Shown piece after piece: positions 1 to 7,418 of a stretch of DNA of 39,281 nt. Position 1 is the first letter of the stretch; each line of letters begins with the position of its first letter. Source of the DNA: an uncultured Lachnospiraceae bacterium (GTDB taxonomy: Bacteria > Bacillota > Clostridia > Lachnospirales > Lachnospiraceae); assembly GCA_934402055.1 (NCBI GenBank), contig CAKRTC010000020.1, positions 1 through 39,281 on the forward strand. Reading direction: 5' to 3'. The notes under the pieces were generated by a model. The model saw only the letters and a program-made list of their open reading frames with translations. It searched no databases and had not been told where the DNA came from. A program made the translations under genes and the position numbers.

Positions 1-114
1 AGCTCGCTTATACTATCACATCTCTCCTTACCTTGGCAAGTACTTTTTTGATATTTTTGTAACTTAATTGTTATTTTATTGTCATTATAAATATTTGGTA
101 TGCAAACTACCCTA

Positions 115-133
115 TGATACTCTCTAAGTATCA
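115..133. promoter_or_regulatory. Operator-like perfect inverted repeat
   Basis: TGATACT, a 5-base spacer and AGTATCA form a perfect 7-bp inverted repeat about 100 bases before the small ORF at 230. It could be a protein-binding site. No clean sigma-A promoter was identified nearby; a weak TTTACT / TACAAT pair lies just downstream. The rest of 1-229 is AT-rich with no gene I can support. Confidence 0.25.
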
Positions 134-229
134 TGCACTTTACTAATATGTATTTTTATTAATACAATCATAGTGTTATCATAAAGACAACAAAAGAAAA
201 CAATTTCTCACACAGAAAGGAGATATATC

Positions 230-292
230 ATGACAAAGTTAGCAAGATTTCTCAGAGATTATTACAGGATGTGCGGAATGGAGAATAAATAA
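230..292 (+). CDS. Unrecognised 20-residue peptide ORF
   Basis: The ORF reads MTKLARFLRDYYRMCGMENK and stops at TAA. It is preceded by a near-perfect ribosome binding site, AGAAAGGAG, 6-7 bases before the ATG, which is the main reason to think it is translated. The peptide is basic and amphipathic-looking at its N-terminus and has one Cys (residue 15). I do not recognise the family. No + strand gene follows: the next gene, tyrS, is convergent. It is therefore either a stand-alone small peptide, or the leader of an RNA ending at the hairpin near 498-527. It could also be the edge of a system that begins left of the window. Function unknown. Confidence 0.4.
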   Translation: MTKLARFLRDYYRMCGMENK

Positions 293-333
293 AGCTGAGA
301 TCAAGATCAAGGAGGTTCTTATTCCTATCATCT

Positions 334-405
334 TCGGATACTGATATAAGAGCAGTTTTATCCGATATATGCTTTCCTTATAGAAATACTGTTTTACTCT
401 TATAT
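334..405 (+). other. Interleaved inverted repeats downstream of the small ORF
   Basis: Two stems are visible. TCGGATA (334-340) pairs with TATCCGA (359-365). ATATAAGAG (344-352), extended by CAG (353-355), pairs with CTCTTATAT (397-405), extended by CTG (389-391). The 5' arm of the second stem lies in the loop of the first, so they form either a pseudoknot or alternative structures, as in a cis-regulatory or small RNA. No known riboswitch class is recognised. Confidence 0.35.
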
Positions 406-497
406 GTTATGTATCAATGAAGATATATAATTATAGTCTCAGTGCTCAGCAATTATTTTTAAAGAGGGTTATTTAATTGAATAGGTATATAAACTAA

Positions 498-527
498 GGC
501 CTCACCCGATATCAGACGGATGAGGCC
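498..527. terminator. Hairpin, possible bidirectional terminator
   Basis: GGCCTCACCCG and CGGATGAGGCC flank an 8-base loop. The stem has one A-C mismatch when read on + and a G-U wobble when read on -. It follows the small ORF region on + and lies about 150 bases beyond the end of tyrS on -. T-rich sequence follows on both sides, without a perfect T run. Confidence 0.5.
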
Positions 528-540
528 ATTTATTGTTAAC

Positions 541-635
541 TCATAGGAAATTGCATCCTATAAGTTTTAAAACACTCCACAGGATTTTTACTCGCGCGAA
601 GGAGAAAACTGTCGCAAGCGACTGCGCTCGGCGCG
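541..635. repeat. Dispersed repeat, copy 1
   Basis: This stretch matches the reverse complement of 21805-21902 over about 95 bases with roughly 80% identity. Shared words include ACTCGCGCGAAG, AGAAAACTGT and GCAAGCGAC, and a small hairpin ATAGGA-N7-TCCTAT at the left end. The element contains CGCGC/GCGCG arms able to fold. It has no ORF of its own and lies just downstream of tyrS. Confidence 0.75.
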
Positions 636-673
636 TGTGTGCCAAGCCACATTCTTTTTTATTATTCGTTTTA

Positions 674-1900
674 TTACAGAACTACTTTTACGAAATTCTT
701 CTTTCCTCGCTTAATGATAACTCCATCAGCTTCAAGCTCTGCTTTTTTGATCACAGCCTTGCTGTCTGTTACCTTAACATCAGCTACAGATACTCCGCCC
801 TGCTCAACATTTCTTCTGGCATCTCCTCTTGATGAGCAGAGTCCCGAATTAACAAGTACACTGATAAGATCGGCATCTTCACCATTCATATCTGCGTCTG
901 TAAGCTTATATGTAGGCATATTCTCAGAGCTTGCCCCGCTGAATACAGCCTTAGCCGCTGCTTCTGCCTTATCAGCCTCTTCCTTACCGTGTACAAGCTC
1001 TGTAAGCTCATGCGCAAGGATCTCCTTGGCCTTATTAAGCTCAGCACCTTCCCAGCTCTCCATTGACTTGATCTGCTCAAGCGGAAGGAAGGTAAGCATC
1101 TTGAGGCACTTTAATACATCCGCATCATTAACATTTCTCCAGTACTGGTAGAACTCATAAGGGCTGGTCTTCTCAGGATCGAGCCATACGGCACCGGATG
1201 CGGTCTTACCCATCTTCTTGCCTTCGGAATTAAGCAGAAGTGTGATAGTCATTGCATGCGCGTCCTTGCCCAGCTTCTTTCTGATAAGCTCTGTTCCGGC
1301 AAGCATATTAGACCACTGATCATCTCCACCGAACTGCATATTGCAGCCGTAGTCCTGGAACAGTCTGTAGAAATCATATGCCTGCATAAGCATATAGTTA
1401 AACTCGAAGAAGGTAAGTCCCTGCTCCATTCTGTTCTCATAGCAGCGTGCAGCCAGCATCTTATTAACGCTGAAATGCACTCCGATATCTCTGAGGAATT
1501 CGATATAGTTGAGGTTAAGCAGCCAGTCAGCATTATTTACCATAATAGCATCCGACTTGTCGTTTCCGAAATGGATGAATCTCTCCATCTGCTTTCTGAA
1601 GCAGTCACAATTATGCTGAATAGTCTCTACCGTCATCATCTTACGAAGATCTGTTCTTCCCGACGGATCGCCTATCATGCCTGTACCGCCGCCGACAAGT
1701 GCAACCGGCTTGTTTCCTGCCTGCTGAAGTCTCTTCATAAGGCAAAGTGCCATAAAGTGTCCTACATGCAGACTGTCTGCGGTAGGATCGAAACCGATAT
1801 AGAAGGTAGCCTTACCTTCGTTAACCATCTTCTTTATGCCTTCTTCATCGGTTACCTGAGCGATCAGTCCACGCTCTACAAGTTCTTCATATATACCCAT
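674..1900 (-). CDS. tyrS: Tyrosine--tRNA ligase
   Basis: A class I aminoacyl-tRNA synthetase that charges tRNA-Tyr with tyrosine in the cytoplasm. The protein is 408 residues, the usual size for bacterial TyrS. The HIGH motif is HVGH at residues 45-48, the KMSKS loop is KMGKT at 229-233, and a GGDDQW tRNA/tyrosine-pocket motif lies near 191-196. An S4 RNA-binding domain occupies about residues 345-405. The ATG is preceded by GGAGAAC. A secreted protein gene lies 52 bases upstream with no terminator between them. No T-box is visible before this gene, unlike many Firmicute tyrS genes, so it may be read from the upstream promoter. Confidence 0.97.
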   Translation of the reverse strand: MGIYEELVERGLIAQVTDEEGIKKMVNEGKATFYIGFDPTADSLHVGHFMALCLMKRLQQAGNKPVALVGGGTGMIGDPSGRTDLRKMMTVETIQHNCDCFRKQMERFIHFGNDKSDAIMVNNADWLLNLNYIEFLRDIGVHFSVNKMLAARCYENRMEQGLTFFEFNYMLMQAYDFYRLFQDYGCNMQFGGDDQWSNMLAGTELIRKKLGKDAHAMTITLLLNSEGKKMGKTASGAVWLDPEKTSPYEFYQYWRNVNDADVLKCLKMLTFLPLEQIKSMESWEGAELNKAKEILAHELTELVHGKEEADKAEAAAKAVFSGASSENMPTYKLTDADMNGEDADLISVLVNSGLCSSRGDARRNVEQGGVSVADVKVTDSKAVIKKAELEADGVIIKRGKKNFVKVVL

Positions 1901-1952
1901 TTATCTGTTCTCCGTAAAATGTTTTATTGTTTTTTGTTAAGTCTATACCATA

Positions 1953-2936
1953 TTATTTGATCATAATACCGTTAACATCAAACTGATGTCCGTCCGGATT
2001 ATATCCTGAATCAAGCCTTGCTCCGCTTTGATCCATATAGTAGGTCTTGCCGTCAACTACCACATATCCGGTCTGCATGATACCGCTTTCATTGAAATAA
2101 TACCATTTCTCATTAACATTATTAAATCCGGTCTTCATGGCACCGGTATTGATATCGGTATAATACCACTTTCCGGAATCCGCAACCCATCCGTAGCTCA
2201 CAAAACCGTTGACATCAAAATGATACCACTTTCCGTCGATCCTGTCCCAGCTGTTTTTTGGCTGAGTACCGTTGGCATAGCGATATATCCACTTATTTTC
2301 GCTCTTTATCCAACCGCTTTGCGACTGATTTGCCGTATTGATCGGTACTCCTCCCGGTCCTGTCTGAGTGTTTGATCCGCTTTTGTTATATGCAGTCGTC
2401 TTAACGCTTCCGTCCGGACCTATAGTCGTGGTTGTGTAAGTATAATTACTACCCGGTCCTGCCGGAACATAATATGTATTGCCGTCACTTCCCGTTGTCG
2501 GAATGTATATCGCACCGGAGCCCGGCTCACTATGACTCACATCATCTGATGTAACGGATACTGTGTTGCTTTCTCCGGACCAGGTGCTCTTGTCTCCTCC
2601 GACAAACAGTGCTCTGATCTTATATTTATACTGTCCCTTTGATGTAAATGTAAATGAATAGCTGTCATCCGATGTCTTGACCGTCTTGTAGTTATCACTC
2701 CATGTTCCCGAGCTCTTGCGCGAAAGCTTAAGCTCATATTTATCAACAGTAAGAGCTCCCGAATCGCCCATCGACCAGCTGCAGTCACCGTCTGTAGTGA
2801 TCGATACAGAAGAAAAAGGCACAGCTATCTCTGCCGCATACGAATATATAGCGGTGCTTGCAAGTGTTGCCGCAAACAAACTCGCTGCCGCGCAAAAGCC
2901 TCTCAGCTTATTGGAGGATCTGCTTGTTTTCATCAT
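1953..2936 (-). CDS. Secreted protein with cell-wall-binding repeats
   Basis: The 327-residue protein has a basic N-terminus and a hydrophobic signal segment ending around ...SYAAE (residue 36), so export is expected. Residues 40-130 look like a beta-sandwich of fibronectin type III style (KYELKLSRKSSGTW..., YKYKIRALFVGG). A Gly/Ser/Thr/Tyr-rich linker follows. The C-terminus (about 208-327) carries tandem repeats of the choline/cell-wall-binding type, each built as G-W-..-K-W-Y-Y-F-..-G-..-T-G. No catalytic domain is visible, so it is probably a surface-attached adhesin or scaffold. Two adjacent ATGs (2936, 2933) follow AAGGAGAAGGG; either could be used. Confidence 0.85.
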   Translation of the reverse strand: MMKTSRSSNKLRGFCAAASLFAATLASTAIYSYAAEIAVPFSSVSITTDGDCSWSMGDSGALTVDKYELKLSRKSSGTWSDNYKTVKTSDDSYSFTFTSKGQYKYKIRALFVGGDKSTWSGESNTVSVTSDDVSHSEPGSGAIYIPTTGSDGNTYYVPAGPGSNYTYTTTTIGPDGSVKTTAYNKSGSNTQTGPGGVPINTANQSQSGWIKSENKWIYRYANGTQPKNSWDRIDGKWYHFDVNGFVSYGWVADSGKWYYTDINTGAMKTGFNNVNEKWYYFNESGIMQTGYVVVDGKTYYMDQSGARLDSGYNPDGHQFDVNGIMIK

Positions 2937-3066
2937 CCCTTCTCCTTTATCTATATACTTCTACGTACTTGTAATTTTTATCACGAATTCATACAAAAGT
3001 ACAGTAAACCCTTGAAAAAGTAATTTATTCGTAATGGCTGAGCTTTAAACGATAATTCTAAAAGGC

Positions 3067-3087
3067 CATAGAACGCAATTTCTAATG
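3067..3087. repeat. Fragment of dispersed repeat
   Basis: The short hairpin block CATAGAACGCAATTTCTAATG resembles the CATAGGACGCAGTTTCCTGTG end of the repeat at 21805-21902. Only this block is present, directly beside the terminator at 3094-3136. Confidence 0.4.
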
Positions 3088-3093
3088 TAACGA

Positions 3094-3136
3094 AAATCCC
3101 CTCCCGTCAGGCTTTATGCCTGTAAGGAGGGGATTT
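3094..3136 (-). terminator. Terminator of the TRAP transporter operon
   Basis: AAATCCCCTCC pairs perfectly with GGAGGGGATTT around a nested CAGGC-TTTAT-GCCTG hairpin. It lies 17 bases beyond the permease stop codon. On the minus strand the stem ends in ATTTTCG. Confidence 0.8.
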
Positions 3137-3152
3137 GATCAGTCTTGAACTC

Positions 3153-5138
3153 TTATGCCTTTACGGCTTTTTTTCTTGCAGCAAGCTGCCATACGATAAT
3201 GATTGCAAATATTGCAACTCCGATTATGTCTGTTATCGTAGACGGATTGACAAGCATCAAACCGCCGAAAAGCATAATAATACGCTGCAGCCAGTTAAGC
3301 TCTGTCACAAGATATCCTGAAAGTCCTGCCGCTATACCGCAGATTCCTACAAATGAGGTAACAACGATACGAACAAGCTGTATCGGTCCTGTCACATCAA
3401 CAAGAACCATTACCGGATTCATTGCAAGCATATACGGAACTATGAAAGCAGCTATTGCAAGCTTTGTTGCATTAAGTGCCGTCTTCATCGGATCTGCCTT
3501 GGCTATAGCCGCTCCTGCATATGCGGCAAGCGCTACCGGCGGAGTAATATCCGCTACTATACCGAAGTAGAATACAAAGAAGTGTGCCGCTATTGTCGGA
3601 ACTCCCATACGGATAAGTATAGGTGCACAGGTAGCTGCCATGATGCAGTAGTTTGCTGTTGTAGGAACTCCCATGCCAAGTACTATACAGCATATCATGG
3701 TAAGTATAAGTGCAATGATAAGGCGGTTGCCTGCAATTGCAACTATACCGTTGATGAGCACATTTGCAAGTCCTGTCATGGTGATAACACCGCTTATGAT
3801 TCCTGCTATACCGCAGGCTGCCGCTACCGAGATCGAACCCTTTGCTCCCGATGCAAGTGCATCAAGTATGGTCGACAGGCTCATACGGTGATCCTTATCA
3901 AACATACTTACAGCGATAGCCGCAACTATGGATATAGCCGCTGCAGTCTGAATAGTCTTGATGTTTGTAGTAACAAGAAAGATCAGTATTATAAGCGGAA
4001 GCAAGAGATAGAGCTTCTTGGCAAGATTGGAAAACTTGGGAAGCTCCTCTTTCGGAATACCGTTAAGATTGTTTCTCTTTGCCTCAAGATGCACTGATAT
4101 GAATATACCGGTGAAATACAATACGGCAGGAAGTATCGCTCTCGAAATAATACTGCTGTATGGAATGCCTACGATATCGGCCATCAGGAATGCCGCCGCT
4201 CCCATGATAGGCGGCATGATCTGTCCTCCCGTAGAGGCCGCAGCTTCGACAGCTCCTGCAAATTCTCCCTTGTATCCGGTCTTCTTCATCATCGGAATCG
4301 TAACCGAACCCGATCCTACGGTATTGGCAACAGAGGAACCCGATACCATTCCCAAAAGTGCCGATGAAACTACGGCAACCTTAGCCGGTCCGCCGGCAAA
4401 CGCACCTACGAGTGCATTTGCACAATCAATAAAGAAGTCCGATATACCGGTCCTCTCAAGAAAAGCACCGAAGATGATAAATATAACGATGAACTTCGAG
4501 CAGGTATTTACAGGAGTTGAAAGCACGCCCTCCTTTGAATAGAAGAGAAGTCTGACCGCATAATTAAGTCTCTTTGCAAATGTCGGATTGGTAAGGCCTA
4601 CGGTAAGTGCATATATAACGAAAGCTCCCGCAACGATAAGTATAGGAATACCTACCGATCTGCGGCAGACCTCGCCGAGCGAAAGTATACCGATGACACC
4701 TATAACGATCTGGTATGTGGCAAACTTACTTCCCTGCTGAATAATATCTATTGCGTTGAAAGTAAAATATAAGAATGCTCCGGTTCCCAATATCATGAGT
4801 ATGATATCGTATACCGGGATGTAATTGGTCTTCTGTGTTCCTTTTCTGAGCGGGAATACAAGATAACCAAGGAAAACTATGCACGCCATGAATGATGTAA
4901 GACGTACTTCCTCAAGGAAGGTTCCCCAGAGCGTAACATATATACAGAAGCAAGCAAATAATACCAAGAGTCCGTTAACTACTAACTTGGGAGTTCCTTC
5001 CCAGATTCGTACATTTGACTCTCTGTCAAACTTCTTCATTACATCGTCTACGCTGCTGTGTATATCTTCTTTGGAAACAGCTGCCGTATTGACAGTCATA
5101 TCGGAATTTGTTTTGTTCTCGTTGTTGGTATTGCTCAT
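3153..5138 (-). CDS. TRAP transporter fused permease (TAXI type)
   Basis: An integral membrane protein of 661 residues joining the small (4TM) and large (12TM) permease subunits of a tripartite ATP-independent periplasmic-type transporter in one chain, as is usual for TAXI-family systems. These systems use an ion gradient and an extracellular binding protein to import organic acids or amino acids. Many hydrophobic helices are visible, with Gly/Ser-rich large-subunit signatures (GMVSGSSVANTVGSGSV and GMGVPTTANYCIMA). The ATG at 5138 follows AAGGATAT and removes 15 residues from the longest frame. The cognate binding lipoprotein lies immediately upstream. The substrate cannot be read from sequence. 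Confidence 0.93.
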   Translation of the reverse strand: MSNTNNENKTNSDMTVNTAAVSKEDIHSSVDDVMKKFDRESNVRIWEGTPKLVVNGLLVLFACFCIYVTLWGTFLEEVRLTSFMACIVFLGYLVFPLRKGTQKTNYIPVYDIILMILGTGAFLYFTFNAIDIIQQGSKFATYQIVIGVIGILSLGEVCRRSVGIPILIVAGAFVIYALTVGLTNPTFAKRLNYAVRLLFYSKEGVLSTPVNTCSKFIVIFIIFGAFLERTGISDFFIDCANALVGAFAGGPAKVAVVSSALLGMVSGSSVANTVGSGSVTIPMMKKTGYKGEFAGAVEAAASTGGQIMPPIMGAAAFLMADIVGIPYSSIISRAILPAVLYFTGIFISVHLEAKRNNLNGIPKEELPKFSNLAKKLYLLLPLIILIFLVTTNIKTIQTAAAISIVAAIAVSMFDKDHRMSLSTILDALASGAKGSISVAAACGIAGIISGVITMTGLANVLINGIVAIAGNRLIIALILTMICCIVLGMGVPTTANYCIMAATCAPILIRMGVPTIAAHFFVFYFGIVADITPPVALAAYAGAAIAKADPMKTALNATKLAIAAFIVPYMLAMNPVMVLVDVTGPIQLVRIVVTSFVGICGIAAGLSGYLVTELNWLQRIIMLFGGLMLVNPSTITDIIGVAIFAIIIVWQLAARKKAVKA

Positions 5139-5187
5139 TAGATATCCTTGTCGGAAAAAAATAAAGTTTAATATTTCTGTCACGTAT

Positions 5188-5221
5188 GCCCCAAATACCG
5201 TCTTGCGGCGATATTCGGGGC
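5188..5221 (-). other. Intercistronic hairpin between binding protein and permease genes
   Basis: GCCCCAAATA and TATTCGGGGC form a 10-bp stem (one G-U on the minus-strand RNA) in the 121-base gap between the two transporter genes. It has no immediate T run, so it is more likely a partial terminator or an mRNA-stabilising 3' hairpin that lets the binding protein be made in excess. Confidence 0.55.
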
Positions 5222-5259
5222 TGAATCAATATATCAAATCCACTTTACTGCAATACAGC

Positions 5260-6291
5260 TTACTGTGTATCTACAGTTACGCCCTTCTCCTCGAAGTACT
5301 TAGCTGCACCTGCATGGAACGGAGCTGTCATACCTGTTGTAGCATTCTCAATGCTGAGCTCTGCTCCCTTTGCATGCTCTCCGCTGATTGCTTCTGCATT
5401 CTCATATACAGCCTTTGTAAGATTGTATACATCATCCTCTGAAGCGTCTGCCGAAACGATAAGTGTAGCCTTAACTGTTACAGTATTGATGTCCTCTTCC
5501 TGCTTAGGATATGTTCCTGCCGGAATAGCAAGCTCTGTATAGTATGGGCAGTCAGCCATGATCTTCTCTGCATACTCGCCCTCGATCGGTACAAGATATG
5601 CATCATTTGTTGTCATAAGCTCTGTGATAGCCGGTGTAGGAGCACCTGCAACGATGAATGCAGCATCGATCTTGCCATCCTTAAGTCCCTCTGCGGAATC
5701 TGCAAAGCTTAAGTACTGAGCCTTGATATCGTTCTCTGTAAGACCTGCCGATGTAAGTACATCCATAGCGTTGAAGTAAACACCCGATCCCGGAGCACCG
5801 ATAGATACTGCCTTGCCCTTAAGGTCAGCCGGAGTCTTGATCTCAGGATCCATTGTAACAAGCTGAACTGTCTCTGCATAGAGACCGCCTACAACTCTGA
5901 ATGTGTTGATAGCCTCACCCTCGAATGCCTTTGTTCCGGTCCATGCATAAGCCATAACATCAGACTGAACTGTACCTAACTGATAATCTCCGGCATCGAT
6001 ACCCTGGATATCAGCCTTTGATCCGTCTGTAGCAACTACGGTAACATCGATTCCACCGTAGTTCTTGATGTACTGTCCGAGTACTCCGCCAAATGCATAA
6101 TAAGTACCTGATGTTCCGCCTGTTCCCATTGTCATCTTGCCGGTTACCGGAACAGTCGCTGCTTCGCTTGAAGCCTCAGCCTGAGCGTCTCCGCCTGCAG
6201 CAGCTGTTGTTGTTGCTGTGTCTGATGATCCGCAGGCAACAAGTGACAGCGCTAAAACGGCTGCTGTTGCAAGTGAAAGAATCTTCTTCAT
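5260..6291 (-). CDS. TAXI-family TRAP solute-binding lipoprotein
   Basis: A membrane-anchored substrate receptor of 343 residues for the TRAP permease encoded just downstream. It has a lipoprotein signal peptide with lipobox LVAC and the lipidated Cys at residue 20, then a Thr/Ala/Glu-rich linker. The mature part carries TAXI-family features: GTGGTSGTYYAFGG near the start, VVATDGSKADIQGIDAG, QSDVMAYAW and KAVSIGAPGSGVYFNAMDVL. TAXI members are known for glutamate/glutamine-like and other carboxylate ligands, but the ligand here is not determined. The start has AAAGGAG upstream and a consensus sigma-A promoter about 90 bases away. Confidence 0.95.
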   Translation of the reverse strand: MKKILSLATAAVLALSLVACGSSDTATTTAAAGGDAQAEASSEAATVPVTGKMTMGTGGTSGTYYAFGGVLGQYIKNYGGIDVTVVATDGSKADIQGIDAGDYQLGTVQSDVMAYAWTGTKAFEGEAINTFRVVGGLYAETVQLVTMDPEIKTPADLKGKAVSIGAPGSGVYFNAMDVLTSAGLTENDIKAQYLSFADSAEGLKDGKIDAAFIVAGAPTPAITELMTTNDAYLVPIEGEYAEKIMADCPYYTELAIPAGTYPKQEEDINTVTVKATLIVSADASEDDVYNLTKAVYENAEAISGEHAKGAELSIENATTGMTAPFHAGAAKYFEEKGVTVDTQ

Positions 6292-6378
6292 AATTTTCTC
6301 CTTTTTAAAATTAAAGTACAGTAACGAAAAGCACGATTTCCTCGCACCTCGTTACTCCTTCGTGGCTTTGATGTTGAC

Positions 6379-6407
6379 ATTATAGTTTTCTATAGGTTTT
6401 TTGTCAA
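6379..6407 (-). promoter_or_regulatory. Sigma-A promoter of the TAXI TRAP operon
   Basis: On the minus strand TTGACA (6402-6407), a 17-base spacer and TATAAT (6379-6384) match the full consensus. The promoter also sits inside an inverted repeat GTTGACA / TGTCAAC, a possible operator. Confidence 0.88.
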
Positions 6408-6463
6408 CAAACTATGCCCGTGTATATGCATATTTACTAATTGACATTCATAAAAATGCAAAA

Positions 6464-6492
6464 GGTATCCATATTGATATGATATGGATACC
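6464..6492 (-). terminator. Terminator after leuA-DMT transporter operon
   Basis: A perfect 11-bp stem, GGTATCCATAT / ATATGGATACC, with a 7-base loop. On the minus strand it is followed by TTTTGCATTTTT. It lies about 70 bases past the transporter stop codon. Confidence 0.85.
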
Positions 6493-6563
6493 CGATAAGA
6501 CTTTTTTTATTTGATTGTTAAGCTTTCATACCGAAAAACTGTATTCAAAGCCGTTGCTTCGCT

Positions 6564-7418
6564 TCATCGCTTTCCAAAGCCTTGCTTTATAAGTGCGCCC
6601 GCAATAATAGTCACATATCCCGCAACGCTCAGCGCATCAGGGACCTCACCGAAGAAGACCATTCCCAGTATTGCCGCAAATATGATCTGTGTATAGCCGT
6701 ATATTGATACAACTCTTGTCTCTGCCGCCGAATATGATAAGGTAACCGAAAATTGTGCTATTGCCGCACTTATTCCCACACACATAAGTATCATCAGATC
6801 ATGTGCGCTTACATGGATTCCTTCATATATGGAAAAAGGCGTGCATATCAGACAGGTAAATAATGAGAATGCAAGTACCATTACAGAGCTGTCTACTCCT
6901 CTTGTGCCCAGTTTTCTTACAAAGGCATATGCCATTCCGGCTCCGAATCCGCCCGCAACTCCGATTATCGCATACAAGAAATGAACATCAAACGATGGCT
7001 TCATTATAAGCAAAGCTCCTATAAATGCTATCGCAAGGGAAAGCCAGTCCCTCTTGCTCGGCCTCTCTCCGAGCAGCCAGATCGCCGCAAGCATTGAGAA
7101 AAACGGCGATGTCTTATTAAGCATATTGGCATCCGGCAGGTTCATATGTTCCAGTGCATAATAATTGCACAGCATACCGAAAGCACCAAAGGATACTCTG
7201 CACAGCAGAAACAGCAGATTCTTTTTTCCTATATTAAAGCTGTGGTGTCCTCTCAGAAAGAGCGGCAGTGCTATCACTGCCGCTATCGCATTTCTGAAGA
7301 AGGCCTTCTGAAACAGCGGAACGTCCGCTGCATATTTTACGAAGAATGACATCAGGGCAAAGAAAAATGCCGATGATATCATAAAAGCTATTCCTTTTTT
7401 ATTGTTGTTATTATTCAT
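6564..7418 (-). CDS. DMT (EamA) family transporter coupled to leuA
   Basis: A 284-residue polytopic membrane protein with two EamA repeats, about ten hydrophobic helices and the typical ALMSFFVKYAA, FRN and LLGERPSKRDW signatures after helices 1 and 4. Members of the drug/metabolite transporter superfamily export amino acids, nucleobases or other metabolites. The start overlaps the leuA stop by one base (TAATG), so translation is coupled and the gene sits under the same Leu T-box. This makes a leucine-pathway substrate plausible (inference); family homology alone would not give it. The last bases contain a 15-base word, AAGCCGTTGCTTCGC, shared with 35778-35792. Confidence 0.9.
   Translation of the reverse strand: MNNNNNKKGIAFMISSAFFFALMSFFVKYAADVPLFQKAFFRNAIAAVIALPLFLRGHHSFNIGKKNLLFLLCRVSFGAFGMLCNYYALEHMNLPDANMLNKTSPFFSMLAAIWLLGERPSKRDWLSLAIAFIGALLIMKPSFDVHFLYAIIGVAGGFGAGMAYAFVRKLGTRGVDSSVMVLAFSLFTCLICTPFSIYEGIHVSAHDLMILMCVGISAAIAQFSVTLSYSAAETRVVSIYGYTQIIFAAILGMVFFGEVPDALSVAGYVTIIAGALIKQGFGKR

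Noticed and set aside
291..347. Second small ORF (ending VLIPIIFGY) after the ORF at 230
   Set aside because: The frame has no ATG, GTG or TTG start placed after the GGAGG at 311-315; likely chance.
541..635. CRISPR-like repeat
   Set aside because: The related copies are far apart, differ in orientation and have no regular spacers.
1901..1952. Possible T-box before tyrS
   Set aside because: The gap is only 52 bases and lacks the GGTACCGCG core and any terminator hairpin.
1256..1960. A 234-codon + strand open frame
   Set aside because: It lies entirely opposite tyrS, has no ribosome site and no recognisable protein features; TyrS motifs on the other strand are unambiguous.
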